Source: CAZWUL01 sp964636625
Lineage (GTDB): Bacteria; Atribacterota; Phoenicimicrobiia; Phoenicimicrobiales; Stramentimicrobiaceae
DNA length: 5,143 bases
Reading direction: 5' to 3'
NCBI GenBank assembly: GCA_964636625.1
Contig: CAZWUL010000075.1
Location: 1-5,143, forward strand
The notes under the pieces are model-generated. The model was given only the letters and a program-made list of their open reading frames with translations, made no database searches and was not told the DNA's origin. Numbering within the stretch: the stretch's first letter is position 1; each line of letters begins with the position of its first letter. The translations under genes and the position numbers were made by a program. Below, one piece after another: positions 5,105-5,143 of the stretch.

Positions 5105-5143
5105 ATGAGAAATAAAAAGTTGAAAAAGGTAAACTGTCCGAAA
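5105..5143 (+). CDS. N-terminus of a downstream gene (partial)
   Basis: Thirteen codons, MRNKKLKKVNCPK, run open to the window edge from an ATG with a well-spaced GAGGTGAT Shine-Dalgarno. The start is basic. The VNCPK ending looks like the first half of a zinc-ribbon CPxC knuckle, but the residue that would decide this lies beyond the window. The gene is separated from the TPR gene by 273 nt with promoter-like sequence, so it is probably transcribed on its own. Product unknown. Confidence 0.6.
   Translation, partial: MRNKKLKKVNCPK

Noticed and set aside
5094..5108. Four-codon ORF as the start of the right-edge gene
   Set aside because: It stops at once and its ATG overlaps the Shine-Dalgarno; the ATG at 5105 is better placed. 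Kept only as a possible leader ORF.
1..5143. CRISPR array, tRNA/rRNA, intact insertion sequence, toxin-antitoxin or defence genes
   Set aside because: No regularly spaced repeats, no tRNA arm pattern, no transposase or integrase motifs; the four full genes all belong to known housekeeping families or a generic TPR family.

Overview
This is an AT-rich window (about one third G+C by eye) with all genes on the + strand. It reads as ordinary bacterial chromosome. The peptidase is built like the MepM/ShyA endopeptidases of two-membrane bacteria: N-terminal anchor, OapA/LysM-like domain, M23 domain. A TPR protein with a signal peptide follows it. Low G+C, purine-rich Shine-Dalgarno sites and a diderm-type envelope enzyme would fit an uncultured lineage such as Atribacterota. 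That placement is a guess from style, not from a marker gene.

Layout. Bases 2-46 are the last codons of an upstream gene whose TAA overlaps the next ATG (TAATG). Bases 46-732 encode a helix-hairpin-helix DNA glycosylase of the endonuclease III superfamily, closest in motif pattern to MagIII-type 3-methyladenine glycosylases. A 150-nt spacer follows, with a possible promoter and an 18-bp AT palindrome. Bases 883-2025 encode an HD-domain dNTP triphosphohydrolase (dGTPase family). A 226-nt spacer holds a GC-rich hairpin, an inverted-plus-tandem repeat and a good extended -10 promoter. Bases 2252-3781 encode the M23 peptidase from a TTG start with a strong Shine-Dalgarno. A 126-nt spacer carries a 14-bp-arm hairpin that resembles mobile REP-type repeats. 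Bases 3908-4831 encode the secreted or periplasmic TPR protein. A 273-nt very AT-rich stretch with promoter-like sequences precedes the first 13 codons of another gene at 5105-5143.

How the genes fit together. The first two are DNA/nucleotide housekeeping: alkylated-base removal and dNTP pool control. The next two act in the envelope: peptidoglycan cleavage and a TPR scaffold or adaptor. The strong promoter before the peptidase suggests that it, probably with the TPR gene, is a transcription unit separate from the nucleotide genes.

I did not find a novel multi-gene system, CRISPR array, RNA gene or intact mobile element. The points most worth a second look are residue-level departures in two enzymes (three instead of four cluster cysteines in the glycosylase; HxD instead of HxH in the M23 site), two intergenic hairpins, an operator-like repeat, and a strong apparent excess of CCWGG sites.
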